Positions 8,418-16,608 of a DNA stretch of 54,872 bases are shown piece after piece (within the stretch, counting starts at the first letter, position 1; each line of letters begins with the position of its first letter). The stretch is from the NCBI GenBank assembly GCA_903936775.1, contig CAIZWU010000316.1:1-54872 (forward strand), written 5' to 3'. The notes beneath the pieces are model-generated. The model had not been told where the DNA came from, made no database searches, and saw only the letters and a program-made list of their open reading frames with translations. Both the position numbers and the translations under genes were made by a program. Source of the stretch: an uncultured bacterium (GTDB lineage Bacteria > Verrucomicrobiota > Verrucomicrobiia > Verrucomicrobiales > V1-33).

Positions 8418-9293
8418 ATGAAAGGTGATTTGCTGCTGCGGGGGTTTCTGTGGGAGCTGGGGGCATTTCTGCTGCTGGGCGCGATGGCGCGGGCGGCGGA
8501 GCCAAGGGTGGAGGCTTTTGGCCAAGTGGAGTGGCGGGCGGTGTTTCAAGGAGTGGAGCATACCTCGGTGGTCCTGACGGAACCGCGTCCGATGCGGGCC
8601 CAGGTGCTGCGGGTGCGGTTGGAAACGCCGGGCTTGTCCATGGTGGCGACACCGGATAATGGGGAGGCCCCGGGAGAGACCACCGGACAGCGCACCACCA
8701 GTTTTCTGAAAGCCCAGGCATGTCAGGCGGCTATCAATGCCGCCCCGTTTGACCTGGTGTCCTCCCTGGAAGGAAAACCACTGGATATCAGTGGCCTCCA
8801 GATCTCCGGTGGGAAGGTGGTCTCCCCGGACAATGGTTATCCAGCCCTGTTGTTCCTCAAGGATGGCCGGGCGCGCATTCAACGGCAGCCCTTTCCCGGG
8901 CCGGACATCCTGGAGGCCGTGAGCGGGTTCCAAATAGTATTGTGGGAGGGAAAAACCGTGGCGACCGATGTGAAATTGCACCCCAGAACCGGAGCCGGAG
9001 TCAGTGCCGATGGCCGGACGCTCTGGCTGTTGGTGGTGGATGGCCGGCAGGCAGGAACCAGTGAGGGATGCACCACGGTGGAAATGGCCGGTTGGCTGAA
9101 GGTCATGGGGGCGGACTCCGGCATCAATCTGGACGGCGGCGGCACCACGACCATGGTGGTGGCCGGCAAGGATGGAAAACCAGTGGTGCTGAACCGCCCG
9201 GTCCACGCCGGAATCCCGGGCATGGAGCGCCCGTCAGGGAGTCACCTCGGGGTAAGGGCGCGGGCGTTGCCGGCTCCGGAGTCTGTCCGTTAG
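8418..9293 (+). CDS. Phosphodiester glycosidase family protein (NAGPA-like, DUF2233)
   Basis: The 291-residue protein has an N-terminal hydrophobic segment ending ARAAEP (signal peptide). The core includes AAINAAPFD, SGGKVVSPDNGYPALLF, TDVKLHPRTGAGVSADGRTLWLLVVDGRQ, EGCTTVEMAGWLKVMGADSGINLDGGGTTTMV and a closing RPSGSHLGVRAR. The INLDGGGTTTM and 'G.t..e.A..m...G' motifs are diagnostic for the NAGPA domain that removes sugar-1-phosphodiester groups or processes exopolysaccharide. The start is supported by AGGGG six bases upstream. It is probably co-transcribed with the propeller gene before it. Confidence 0.87.
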   Translation: MKGDLLLRGFLWELGAFLLLGAMARAAEPRVEAFGQVEWRAVFQGVEHTSVVLTEPRPMRAQVLRVRLETPGLSMVATPDNGEAPGETTGQRTTSFLKAQACQAAINAAPFDLVSSLEGKPLDISGLQISGGKVVSPDNGYPALLFLKDGRARIQRQPFPGPDILEAVSGFQIVLWEGKTVATDVKLHPRTGAGVSADGRTLWLLVVDGRQAGTSEGCTTVEMAGWLKVMGADSGINLDGGGTTTMVVAGKDGKPVVLNRPVHAGIPGMERPSGSHLGVRARALPAPESVR

Positions 9294-9301
9294 CTGGAAG
9301 A

Positions 9302-10261
9302 TCAGGGCTGGGGGGCGGTAGCCTGACCCAATGCTCTCAGCAGTGGGGCCTGGCGGGCACGGGCCGCATTCAGGTTATTGTAATAACCAGTCAGTTTTCC
9401 CTGCTCGCGGCGGACTTCGGCGCCGGCTTTCTGCAGCCGTTCAGTGATGGATTTGGCTTCGAGGGCTCCCACCGGGGTCATATCGGCGGTGGTCGGACTC
9501 AGGATGGTCTCGCGGGCGTTCTCCAAGGCATTGACCAACGATTGGTTGCGGGCAATGTCAGCTTTCAGGAGCCGGGCGGTTTCCGGTTTGGCGGCGGCCA
9601 ATTGGCTCTGCTTGTAACGATTGGTCGATTCCAGTCGACGGATGTTGTCGTCGATGGCGTCGCCGAGTTTGCCTTTTTCCTTGGCGGACTTCAGGGTGGC
9701 GCGGCGGTTCGCCTTCCAGTCTTCATTGATCCGGTATTCTGTATGACCATACCAGCCTGCGCCGGTGGCATCGTATTTGTCGTAATCCTCGTGCCGGGCA
9801 AAGGTGCCGCCAAGAGCGATGGCCTGTTCAATCCGGCGGTCGATCCGGGCATCAATTTTGGCAAGGTCGGCTTCCAGGATACCGATCGGAATGACCCGTT
9901 GCCGATTCTCCAGTTGGCCCCGCACCTGGGCCCGGCGCTGGGCATAGTCAGTGATTTGTTTGCGCAGGAAATCAATCACGTTGGCCTTGGCCTCCGCAAT
10001 CCGGGTGCCTGAGTCTTTGGAGTCCGTATAGGTGGCCAATCGTTCCACAGCCTTGGAGATCCTGGCCTCGATCCGGTCATCAGTCCTCCGTAGATCGGCA
10101 GTGATGGCGTCGACTTCTTTTTGAGCAGCATCGGCTTGCTTCTGGAGGGCTTTGGTCCGGGCGGGATCAACTGCTGCCACGGGTGGGGCTGCGGCGGGTT
10201 GAGCAGAAACCAAAGTGGATAGCGCCGGGAAGGCGAGCAGAGAAAGGAGCAGTAGTTTCAT
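9302..10261 (-). CDS. Exported coiled-coil protein of unknown function
   Basis: Using the ATG at 10261 the product is 319 residues with a clear signal peptide (MKLLLLSLLAFPALSTLVSAQ). The rest is almost all helix-forming and charged: an N-terminal coiled coil (KALQKQADAAQKEVDAITADLRR ...), a short aromatic break (YDKYDATGAGWYGHTEYRI) and a C-terminal coiled coil. No catalytic motif or named family was recognised. It converges on the phosphodiester glycosidase gene, with only 8 bases between the two stop codons. A periplasmic structural or spacer role is possible, but that is a guess. Confidence 0.7.
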   Translation of the reverse strand: MKLLLLSLLAFPALSTLVSAQPAAAPPVAAVDPARTKALQKQADAAQKEVDAITADLRRTDDRIEARISKAVERLATYTDSKDSGTRIAEAKANVIDFLRKQITDYAQRRAQVRGQLENRQRVIPIGILEADLAKIDARIDRRIEQAIALGGTFARHEDYDKYDATGAGWYGHTEYRINEDWKANRRATLKSAKEKGKLGDAIDDNIRRLESTNRYKQSQLAAAKPETARLLKADIARNQSLVNALENARETILSPTTADMTPVGALEAKSITERLQKAGAEVRREQGKLTGYYNNLNAARARQAPLLRALGQATAPQP

Positions 10262-10387
10262 GACAAGGATCGGAGGGGTGGAGGTCACCAGGACACGATA
10301 CCACCAGATCGCGGGAGGTTTGTAAAGCACCCGCTGGACGGTTATTTCCAAGGCGGGGGCCTTGATTTTCCATCCCGGGGAAAGGAC

Positions 10388-11182
10388 TTACCAGATCCGC
10401 TCAATGAACTTCTCAAGGAAGCCTTTTTCAGAATCAGGCTTGGTCTTCTTCCGGGAGTCGAGCGGGTCGGGCTGGAGGTCAGGACTGTCCGCGCTGACGA
10501 GCCGGATGGACTTCACATTGACGCGGCGGACGGGGGTGTCGTTAGTGTCCACGGTGACGCCGCTGGCGGCTTCGAGGACTTCGAGCCCCTGGGTCACCTG
10601 ACCGAATACGGTGTAGTTGCCGTCGAGCCGTTTCTGGGTGCGCAGGCTGATGTAGAATTGACTGCCGGAGGATTGTTTGTCGGGGGCGTTGAGGTCGCCG
10701 GGACGGGCCATGGCGATGGCACCCTTGGTGTGCAGGCCTTTGATTTCAGGGGCGAGTTTATAGCCCACGTCAGTGAGGCCCCACTCGTCCTTTTTGTCGT
10801 CCGTTTTAGTATTGGGGTCGCCGGTTTGCACGATATAGTCCTTGATGGCGCGGTGGAAGGCGAGGCCATCGTAGAATCCTTCCGAGGAAAGTTTTTTGAA
10901 ATTGGTGACGGTTTTCGGGGCATCCTGCGGATTGAGCTGGATGACGACCTTGCGCTTCACCCCGTTGATCTCGACGAGCATGAGGGCGGTGTTGAACTGG
11001 TTCTGACCAGGCAGGACCACGGGTTTGCCTTCCGCAGCAGCGGCGGCGATTTCCTCCGGTGTCTTTTCCTTGCCCCGGAAGACATTCATGCCTCGGTCGA
11101 TGGCATTATTGACGGTGCTGCAGGAGCTGAAGACAAGTGCCACTGCAGAGAGGGCGAGGAGGGGCCGGAAATGGTTCGACAT
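10388..11182 (-). CDS. Lipoprotein peptidyl-prolyl cis-trans isomerase, cyclophilin type
   Basis: From the ATG at 11182 the protein is 264 residues and begins with a lipoprotein signal (MSNHFRPLLALSAVALVFSSC). The cyclophilin domain follows: FYDGLAFHRAIKDYIVQTGDP (catalytic Arg in FHR, QTGDP loop), KGAIAMARPGDLN, GSQFYISL, and FGQVTQGLEVLEA. A charged 35-residue C-terminal extension contains DSRKKTKPDSEKGFLEKF. It would help fold periplasmic or outer-membrane proteins. The gene follows the YgfZ-like gene by 29 bases on the same strand, so it probably shares its transcript. Confidence 0.88.
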   Translation of the reverse strand: MSNHFRPLLALSAVALVFSSCSTVNNAIDRGMNVFRGKEKTPEEIAAAAAEGKPVVLPGQNQFNTALMLVEINGVKRKVVIQLNPQDAPKTVTNFKKLSSEGFYDGLAFHRAIKDYIVQTGDPNTKTDDKKDEWGLTDVGYKLAPEIKGLHTKGAIAMARPGDLNAPDKQSSGSQFYISLRTQKRLDGNYTVFGQVTQGLEVLEAASGVTVDTNDTPVRRVNVKSIRLVSADSPDLQPDPLDSRKKTKPDSEKGFLEKFIERIW

Positions 11183-11211
11183 AAGCGCTGGTGAATGGAT
11201 GAGCGGAGGGG

Positions 11212-12129
11212 TCAATCGTCAAGAGACTTTCTGATGGTGAGCACCGCGGCGGCGGCGGACGGGTCAGGGCCGCCATGCCAGGGAGGAGTGGTGCCGCGGC
11301 GCAGAAAGGCGAGGGCATGCCGCTGGCCGGTGAGGGGGTGCAGGGCGGTCCGGGTCAGCGTGCCAGCCGGGGGGGCGGTGGGGTCTGCGGCTTCGGAATG
11401 CAGGGTCCAGCCAGCGACCGCAGGCGGCCCGCCGGTTTGGACGAGGGCCGTGAGGTGGCGGTTGACCCGGCCTACACTGCGGATCCGGCTGATGACCTCC
11501 TGCCCGATGTAGCAGCCTTTGTGGTAGTCGATGGCCGTCAGGTCGAGGCCGGCTTCCGGAGGCAGCAGGTCCGGGGTGAGTTCGTGACCCCACGCCGGAA
11601 CCCCATGAATGACCTCCAAGGTCGATTGATCCTCCGGGGAGAGGATCGGGAAGTGGGCAAGCCAGAAGGCGAGGCGTTCCGGTGTGGTCCAAAGGTCGTG
11701 GCCGGGAAGGCCGAAGCGTGGCGTGCTGGCGGAACGCTCCTCTGCCGAGAGCAGGGGAGTGATTTGATCGGAAGGGCCGATGACGTGGCAGAGAGCGGTG
11801 GTTTCGGTGAGGTCCTCGAGCACGCAATCGTCGGCGATCAGATATTTTTCGAGGCGGAGTGGGAGAAAGTCGCGCAGTTCGCCGGGGCCGCTGATGAAAA
11901 GGGCGCCGGTGGAATCCTGGGAAAGGTGCACCCAGGCTTCCAATTTGCCTTTGTGATTGGTGACGCAGGCTGGCAGGGCTCCGCCGGGTGGGATCCTGCG
12001 GACGTCGTTGGTCACCTGGCCATTCAGATAGCGCACGGCGTCAGGACCCGTGAGGCGGAGGCGGACCTGGTCGCTGAGGTTGGCGATGGCTCCCGTTTCG
12101 TGGATGGCCTGCCAGGTGGCGGGAGTCAT
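11212..12129 (-). CDS. ygfZ: YgfZ/GcvT-type folate-binding protein
   Basis: The 305-residue protein carries the YgfZ signature KGCYIGQEVISRIRSVGRVNRHL, whose Cys is essential in E. coli YgfZ. It also has the N-terminal RLTGPDAVRYLNGQVTNDVR segment and the LAFLRRG end. YgfZ binds tetrahydrofolate and supports Fe-S enzymes such as the tRNA methylthiolase MiaB. Its ATG overlaps the stop of the upstream dehydrogenase gene in an ATGA, so the two are translationally coupled. Confidence 0.88.
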   Translation of the reverse strand: MTPATWQAIHETGAIANLSDQVRLRLTGPDAVRYLNGQVTNDVRRIPPGGALPACVTNHKGKLEAWVHLSQDSTGALFISGPGELRDFLPLRLEKYLIADDCVLEDLTETTALCHVIGPSDQITPLLSAEERSASTPRFGLPGHDLWTTPERLAFWLAHFPILSPEDQSTLEVIHGVPAWGHELTPDLLPPEAGLDLTAIDYHKGCYIGQEVISRIRSVGRVNRHLTALVQTGGPPAVAGWTLHSEAADPTAPPAGTLTRTALHPLTGQRHALAFLRRGTTPPWHGGPDPSAAAAVLTIRKSLDD

Positions 12130-12980
12130 GAACGGAAGGGAAGGTAGTTGGCAGCCATGACGGAAAAATCCTCCTCGCCTTGTCCATTGCTGGCCATGGC
12201 GGCCATGCCTTCGGCGACGATGCTGAGGATCGGGAGTTGCAGGCCGGATTCGCTGCCCAGTTGGAGGGCGAAGGAGGCATCCTTGAGCATATTTTTCAGT
12301 GAGAAATGCGGGGTGAAGTCGGCTGCGATCATGGACGGGATCTTGAGTTTTGAGACCCCGGAGGCGGCGGCGTTGCGTTCGAGTGCGGCCTGGAATTTGG
12401 TGAGGGCGATCCCTTGGGCGGCGGTGATGCCCATGGCTTCCGAGAGGATGCCGACGATGGTGGAGGACACCATGTTGGTGACCAGCTTCAGCACGGTGGC
12501 GCTTCCCATGGTGCCGCAGAGGAGGATGTCCTTCGAACTGGCCTCCAGAACGGGCCGGACGGCTTCGAGCACTTCCGGCTCGCCGGCAACGTAATAGACC
12601 AGCTGGCCACCTGTGGCGGCGTCCTTGCTGCCGGTGAAGGGCGCGTCGAGGAAGGCTGCTCCGGTGCCGGTGACGAGTTTGGCGGCTGCGTGGGTATCCG
12701 CGAGGGAAATGGTGGAACTTTGGATCACGGTCTTGCCGGGACCGAGTTCTGGAAGCATTTTTTCGAGTAGACCGAGCACGGCCCGGCCGTCAGTGACGAA
12801 CAGTTGGATGATGCTGCAATCCCTCGCGAGGGCGGCAGGAGAATCAGTCCAGCCGGGCTCCTCCGGGCGCGGAGTGCGGTTCCAAGTGGCAGGCGCGAGG
12901 CCTTTGGCGCGGAGGGAAGCGGCGACACGTTGGCCGATGATGCCGAGGCCGGCGATGCCGGGACGGAGGGAAGAAGACAT
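12126..12980 (-). CDS. NAD(P)-dependent beta-hydroxyacid dehydrogenase (3-hydroxyisobutyrate dehydrogenase family)
   Basis: From the ATG at 12980 the protein is 284 residues, a normal length for this family. It has the Rossmann motif GLGIIGQRVAASLRAKG at the N-terminus, DAPFTGSKDAATGGQLVYYVAGE (the family's DAPVSGG region), and the catalytic Lys region GSATVLKLVTNMV followed by the helical domain. The substrate is a small beta-hydroxyacid such as 3-hydroxyisobutyrate, tartronate semialdehyde or a succinic semialdehyde analogue. The frame runs on upstream to 13127, but only the 12980 start puts the Rossmann strand at the N-terminus. It overlaps the next gene by 4 bases and diverges from the PIG-L gene. 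Confidence 0.85.
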   Translation of the reverse strand: MSSSLRPGIAGLGIIGQRVAASLRAKGLAPATWNRTPRPEEPGWTDSPAALARDCSIIQLFVTDGRAVLGLLEKMLPELGPGKTVIQSSTISLADTHAAAKLVTGTGAAFLDAPFTGSKDAATGGQLVYYVAGEPEVLEAVRPVLEASSKDILLCGTMGSATVLKLVTNMVSSTIVGILSEAMGITAAQGIALTKFQAALERNAAASGVSKLKIPSMIAADFTPHFSLKNMLKDASFALQLGSESGLQLPILSIVAEGMAAMASNGQGEEDFSVMAANYLPFRS

Positions 12981-13071
12981 GTTTGAGGGTTGAGTCAGCC
13001 GGGAGGGGGCGCAAGCGGAGGGTGGTTTTTTTATGATTGTGGCCGGAAGAGGAACGCTGCAGGAGTAGCCC

Positions 13072-13818
13072 ATGAAACCGAGGGTTCTGGCAATAGCGGC
13101 ACATCCTGACGACATTGAAATCTTCATGGCGGGAACGCTGCTGCGGCTGGCGGCTGCCGGCTGGGAGCTGCATTATTTCAATTTGTCATGCGGCAATGGG
13201 GGAAGCCTGGAGATGGACGGGGAGACCGCCGCCCGGGTGCGGCTGGAGGAGGCCCGTGAAGGCGCCGCCCGCCTCGGGGCCCGGTTTTATCCGCCGGTGG
13301 CGCGGGATTTGGAGATCGTCTACTCGGTGGACCTGCTGCGGAAGGTGGCGGCGGTGGTGCGGGAGGTGAATCCCTCGGTGGTGCTGACCCACGCGTTGCA
13401 GGATTACATGGAGGACCATATGGAGACGGCGCGGTTGGCCGTGACGGCGGCTTTCGCCAAACATGTGCCCAATTTTGCCAGTGATCCGCCCGTGCCGGGG
13501 GCGCCGGGGGATGTGGCGGTCTATCATGCGATGCCCCATGGCGGGTGCAGTCCGCTGCGGGAAAAGGTGGAGCCGGATTTTTATATCGATATCAGCGGGG
13601 TGATGGAGCGGAAACGTCACGCGCTGGAAGCGCACCAGTCCCAGCAGTCGTGGCTGGATGCGTCCCAGGGAATGAGCAGTTATGTGCAGAGCATGATGGA
13701 GACCGGAAAGGAACTGGGCCGCCACAGCGGGCGCTTTGGCGCGGCCGAAGCCTGGCGGCGGCATCTGCACCTGGGATTGTCCCGCACGGAGATTGATCCT
13801 CTGGCTGATTTTATCTGA
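13072..13818 (+). CDS. PIG-L family N-acetylglucosaminyl deacetylase (LmbE-like)
   Basis: The zinc-binding motif AHPDD is at residues 10-14, and the second His/Asp group is in THALQDYMEDHMETARL. These define the PIG-L/LmbE deacetylase family, which removes acetyl groups from GlcNAc-type substrates. The 248-residue length is typical. An AGGAG site lies six bases before the ATG, one of the few clear Shine-Dalgarno sequences in the window. The next gene, 21 bases downstream, is NagB-like, so an amino-sugar deacetylation then deamination route is a reasonable inference. Confidence 0.9.
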   Translation: MKPRVLAIAAHPDDIEIFMAGTLLRLAAAGWELHYFNLSCGNGGSLEMDGETAARVRLEEAREGAARLGARFYPPVARDLEIVYSVDLLRKVAAVVREVNPSVVLTHALQDYMEDHMETARLAVTAAFAKHVPNFASDPPVPGAPGDVAVYHAMPHGGCSPLREKVEPDFYIDISGVMERKRHALEAHQSQQSWLDASQGMSSYVQSMMETGKELGRHSGRFGAAEAWRRHLHLGLSRTEIDPLADFI

Positions 13819-13839
13819 CTTATCAAACCCTGCTCAAAT

Positions 13840-14778
13840 ATGCCCCGTCCTCTCAGCTCTGTTGCCCCCGCCTGGTGGGATTACACCACCCTTGACCCCT
13901 CCCTGATTCAGGATGCCGCCCGGCTCACGGCGCGGGATCTCGAACAGTTGTCCCGGCCGGGCTTCCAGGTCGTGTTTTACGACACCCTGGAAGATTTTTA
14001 TTTGGCGGAAGCCTTGGAATACATCCATGCCTGGCAGCAGGCGGCTGCGGACCATCCGGTGGGGATTTGCGGTCCTATCGGACCTACGGAGCAGCTGCCC
14101 CTCGTGGCGCGGTTGGTGAATGAGCTGGGCGTGTCCCTGCGGCATGCTCATTTCTGGGGCATGGACGAGTGGTATGATGCCGCGACGGGCCGGGAGGTGC
14201 CGGTGTCGCATCCCTTGTCCTTCGAGCGGGCGGACCGGGAATTGCTATTCAATCGTATCCGTCCCGAACTGCGGATGCCGGAGGAAAACCTGCATTTTCC
14301 CAAGGCGGATACCACGGCCTACCGGGCCAGTTGGCAGGCCGGGGTGCGTTGTGCGGTGATGCAGGGAGGGCAGGGGGATATCAAACATTGGGCTTTCAAT
14401 GATCCCGTGAAACGGGAGGGCGCCTTTCTGCTGGAGCCGCCAGCCCCTGAGGTTTACCGGGCGCTGGCGACGCGGGTGGTGGATTTGCATCCGGTCACCC
14501 TGATGCAGAACGCCCGCACCTCCGGCGGAGGGAATGTCACCATGGTGCCCAACCAGGCCATTACGGTCGGACCGGTGGAAACCTGGCAGGCGGAGAAGGT
14601 CTCCATCTGGCAGGCCGGGGTCCACGACAATCCGCTCGGCCAACGGCTCACCGCGTTGATGATTTCAAAGGGCCTCGCGGACAGTGCGGTCCCGATGTCC
14701 CTCCTCGCGGATCATCCCTTGGTGCAGTTCAACTACTACCGCGGGGGGCTGGGCCATTGTGCGGTGGAGATGCACTGA
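13840..14778 (+). CDS. Divergent glucosamine-6-phosphate deaminase-like (NagB/RpiA-fold) protein
   Basis: The 312-residue protein has the NagB-type sugar-phosphate loop ([14 protein letters not shown]), the [10 protein letters not shown] segment matching NagB's MDEY, and [14 protein letters not shown] (residues 176-189), which matches NagB's GVDGHIAFNEP. The catalytic His is kept (H183), but the Asp before it is shifted (DIKH versus VDGH) and the Glu of NEP is Asp. It also has [21 protein letters not shown], like NagB's lid and ring region. It is longer than NagB (about 266). A deaminase or isomerase on an amino-sugar phosphate is likely; the exact substrate is open. It is paired with the PIG-L deacetylase gene. 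Confidence 0.75.
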   Translation: MPRPLSSVAPAWWDYTTLDPSLIQDAARLTARDLEQLSRPGFQVVFYDTLEDFYLAEALEYIHAWQQAAADHPVGICGPIGPTEQLPLVARLVNELGVSLRHAHFWGMDEWYDAATGREVPVSHPLSFERADRELLFNRIRPELRMPEENLHFPKADTTAYRASWQAGVRCAVMQGGQGDIKHWAFNDPVKREGAFLLEPPAPEVYRALATRVVDLHPVTLMQNARTSGGGNVTMVPNQAITVGPVETWQAEKVSIWQAGVHDNPLGQRLTALMISKGLADSAVPMSLLADHPLVQFNYYRGGLGHCAVEMH

Positions 14779-14827
14779 GTGGCGGCCGATGGCAGAATGT
14801 TTTGTCAGTCATCTGCCTTGAACCAGA

Positions 14828-16501
14828 TTACATCTGAGCCTTCATCCGCAGGAACACCGGGCTTGCCGGCGTAATGGGAATGCACGCGCAACGGTACTCC
14901 ATTACCGGCGTCGAGGTTTGGGTTGGGTCCGGGAGATCGGTCAAGCCCACGGTGCTCCAATCCGACAATGCAGTGGAGACCTGGGGAATCAAAGTCAACC
15001 CTGCCGCGGTGCGCGCGGGCTGCCGCATGTAGCGCAGGGTCAGGGTAGGGACACCCCCGGCCTGTTCGATCGTGACTCCTGGGGGGGAGTCGGGAACGCA
15101 GGGATGGGTGCTGAAGGCATACTCTGCAAAATTGCTAAAGCCATCCTTGTCGAAGTCAGCATTGCCATCGGTTCCCAAACCGTGAACCCCGGCAAAATCC
15201 GCATAAGTTTCCAACAAAGGCTGAAATGCGTTTGCCGCCACAAAATCCGCGATTTGCTCTCCTAAAACCTGACCTGCCGTCTGGTCAAATCTCCAGTGCA
15301 CTCCCAGCCAGACACGGCTGTCCGCGTTTTCCTGCGCGGCTTGGGAAAAAGTCTGGAAATAACGGGTGACACCGGGAACCTCATCCGAGGTCAGCCCAAA
15401 GCTGGTGGCGTCCATTCCATAAAAGGTCTTGAGGATCTGAAAAACCGATCCGCCCAGGGAGGCATGGCCTGAGACATACGATGGAAAGGGAGGCGTGAAG
15501 TTGGGGAACAATCCGCCCCCGGGAACACCATAAGGTTTCCACTCAGGGTTCATCTGGGTATCAGGGTTTCCATCCGTATCGGCTTCCCGGATGGCAGTCA
15601 CCGGGCGCCAGAAGTTGTCGGCAAACTTGGCATCCCATGCACAAATCGCGGCGTCCGCCATGGCCACGGAGGCCAACGCAAACAATCGGGCATTGGCTTC
15701 CTCGCCTGTGCCGCGTTGAAGGCAGATTTGCGAAATATTCTGATTGAAGTGGACTGGGGGAGGGCCCATCCCGGACCGGTCGTATGCCCAGAACTGACCG
15801 ATCTGAAGTTGCTCGGGAGTCCTGACAGTGCTGTCGTCGGCCCCGTAAGCGAGGACCTCATGGAACGCTGCGGTGTATTCTGGACTTGTCAGAGCCGGAA
15901 CGGGTGGGGGCTGGAATTGCTGGGAATCCGACAACACAAAAGGAAGCAGGGCACCCCACTCCGGGCCCGAGGCCGTCTGCACCGGGAAAAAGTCCGGATC
16001 AGGCCGCCACTTGCCTGGTCCCGTTCCGGGAGTATAAGGCACATTGGAATCGTATCCATCGTTGGCCCTCCACGCCAGATATTGCGCCGCGACGGCCTCC
16101 CCAAGGGCGATGCCGGCTGCCTTCTCCGGGCTGTCCGGAATTGGATCCACACTGTAGCGGTAGCTCCAAGTCAGGAAGAAGGTCTCCGCCGGATACAACT
16201 CTTTGGCGATGGGATAGGCTGCCGCCGCCGCTGCGGCAGCACGGTTGGCGGTGGGACTGGCCGTCCGATCCACATGGAGCGGCTGATGTGTCCGGCGGAT
16301 GGCTTGGAAGCAATCATAAATGGCCCCATTCATCATCGCCATCGACCGTGCCGCGTAACCCGGATTGGAATGATCCGAGTCCCGCTTCATGGCTTCCCTC
16401 AGGTAGCTGTTCCATCTGGTGACGCTGTCCTCCGCTCCGGCCATGGGGGCCAAACTCAGGGACACAAGGCACGCCGCTCGGAAAAGGCAGGGAAATCGCA
16501 T
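14828..16501 (-). CDS. Secreted vanadium-dependent haloperoxidase-type protein (PAP2 superfamily)
   Basis: The 557-residue protein has a signal peptide (ends PMAGA) and all the vanadate/phosphate-binding groups of the family: K292 and R299 in KFADNFWRP, PSYVSGH (340-346) and SRVWLGVHWRFD (S395, R396, H402, D406). The C-terminal 120 residues form a separate module: a DGNADFDKDGFSNFAEYAF calcium-binding loop typical of verrucomicrobial secreted proteins, then a beta domain (LTLRYMRQPARTAAGLTLIPQVS...). It could oxidise halides with peroxide or act as a phosphatase; sequence alone does not decide. It lies 108 bases downstream of the giant prepilin gene on the same strand, and has an AT-rich upstream region of its own. 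Confidence 0.85.
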   Translation of the reverse strand: MRFPCLFRAACLVSLSLAPMAGAEDSVTRWNSYLREAMKRDSDHSNPGYAARSMAMMNGAIYDCFQAIRRTHQPLHVDRTASPTANRAAAAAAAAYPIAKELYPAETFFLTWSYRYSVDPIPDSPEKAAGIALGEAVAAQYLAWRANDGYDSNVPYTPGTGPGKWRPDPDFFPVQTASGPEWGALLPFVLSDSQQFQPPPVPALTSPEYTAAFHEVLAYGADDSTVRTPEQLQIGQFWAYDRSGMGPPPVHFNQNISQICLQRGTGEEANARLFALASVAMADAAICAWDAKFADNFWRPVTAIREADTDGNPDTQMNPEWKPYGVPGGGLFPNFTPPFPSYVSGHASLGGSVFQILKTFYGMDATSFGLTSDEVPGVTRYFQTFSQAAQENADSRVWLGVHWRFDQTAGQVLGEQIADFVAANAFQPLLETYADFAGVHGLGTDGNADFDKDGFSNFAEYAFSTHPCVPDSPPGVTIEQAGGVPTLTLRYMRQPARTAAGLTLIPQVSTALSDWSTVGLTDLPDPTQTSTPVMEYRCACIPITPASPVFLRMKAQM

Positions 16502-16570
16502 ATCAGCAGGATGGTTTTTACTTTAATTGCCTGAAATATACTAAATTTTCAATAATTACAAGGATTTTGG
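16502..16570 (-). promoter_or_regulatory. AT-rich promoter region of the haloperoxidase gene
   Basis: This stretch is much richer in A/T than its surroundings. Reading toward the gene it holds TTGTAA, TTGAAA and TATATT elements that could form a sigma-70-like promoter, but no pair has ideal spacing. It suggests that the haloperoxidase gene can be expressed apart from the gene upstream. Confidence 0.35.
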
Positions 16571-16608
16571 GCAAATCCCACCCTGGGGTGGTTCAACGAC
16601 TTCGGTGA

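Noticed and set aside
16570..16605. CCACC/GGTGG hairpin as terminator of the giant prepilin gene
   Set aside because: Only a 5-bp stem, no T-run; too weak to call.
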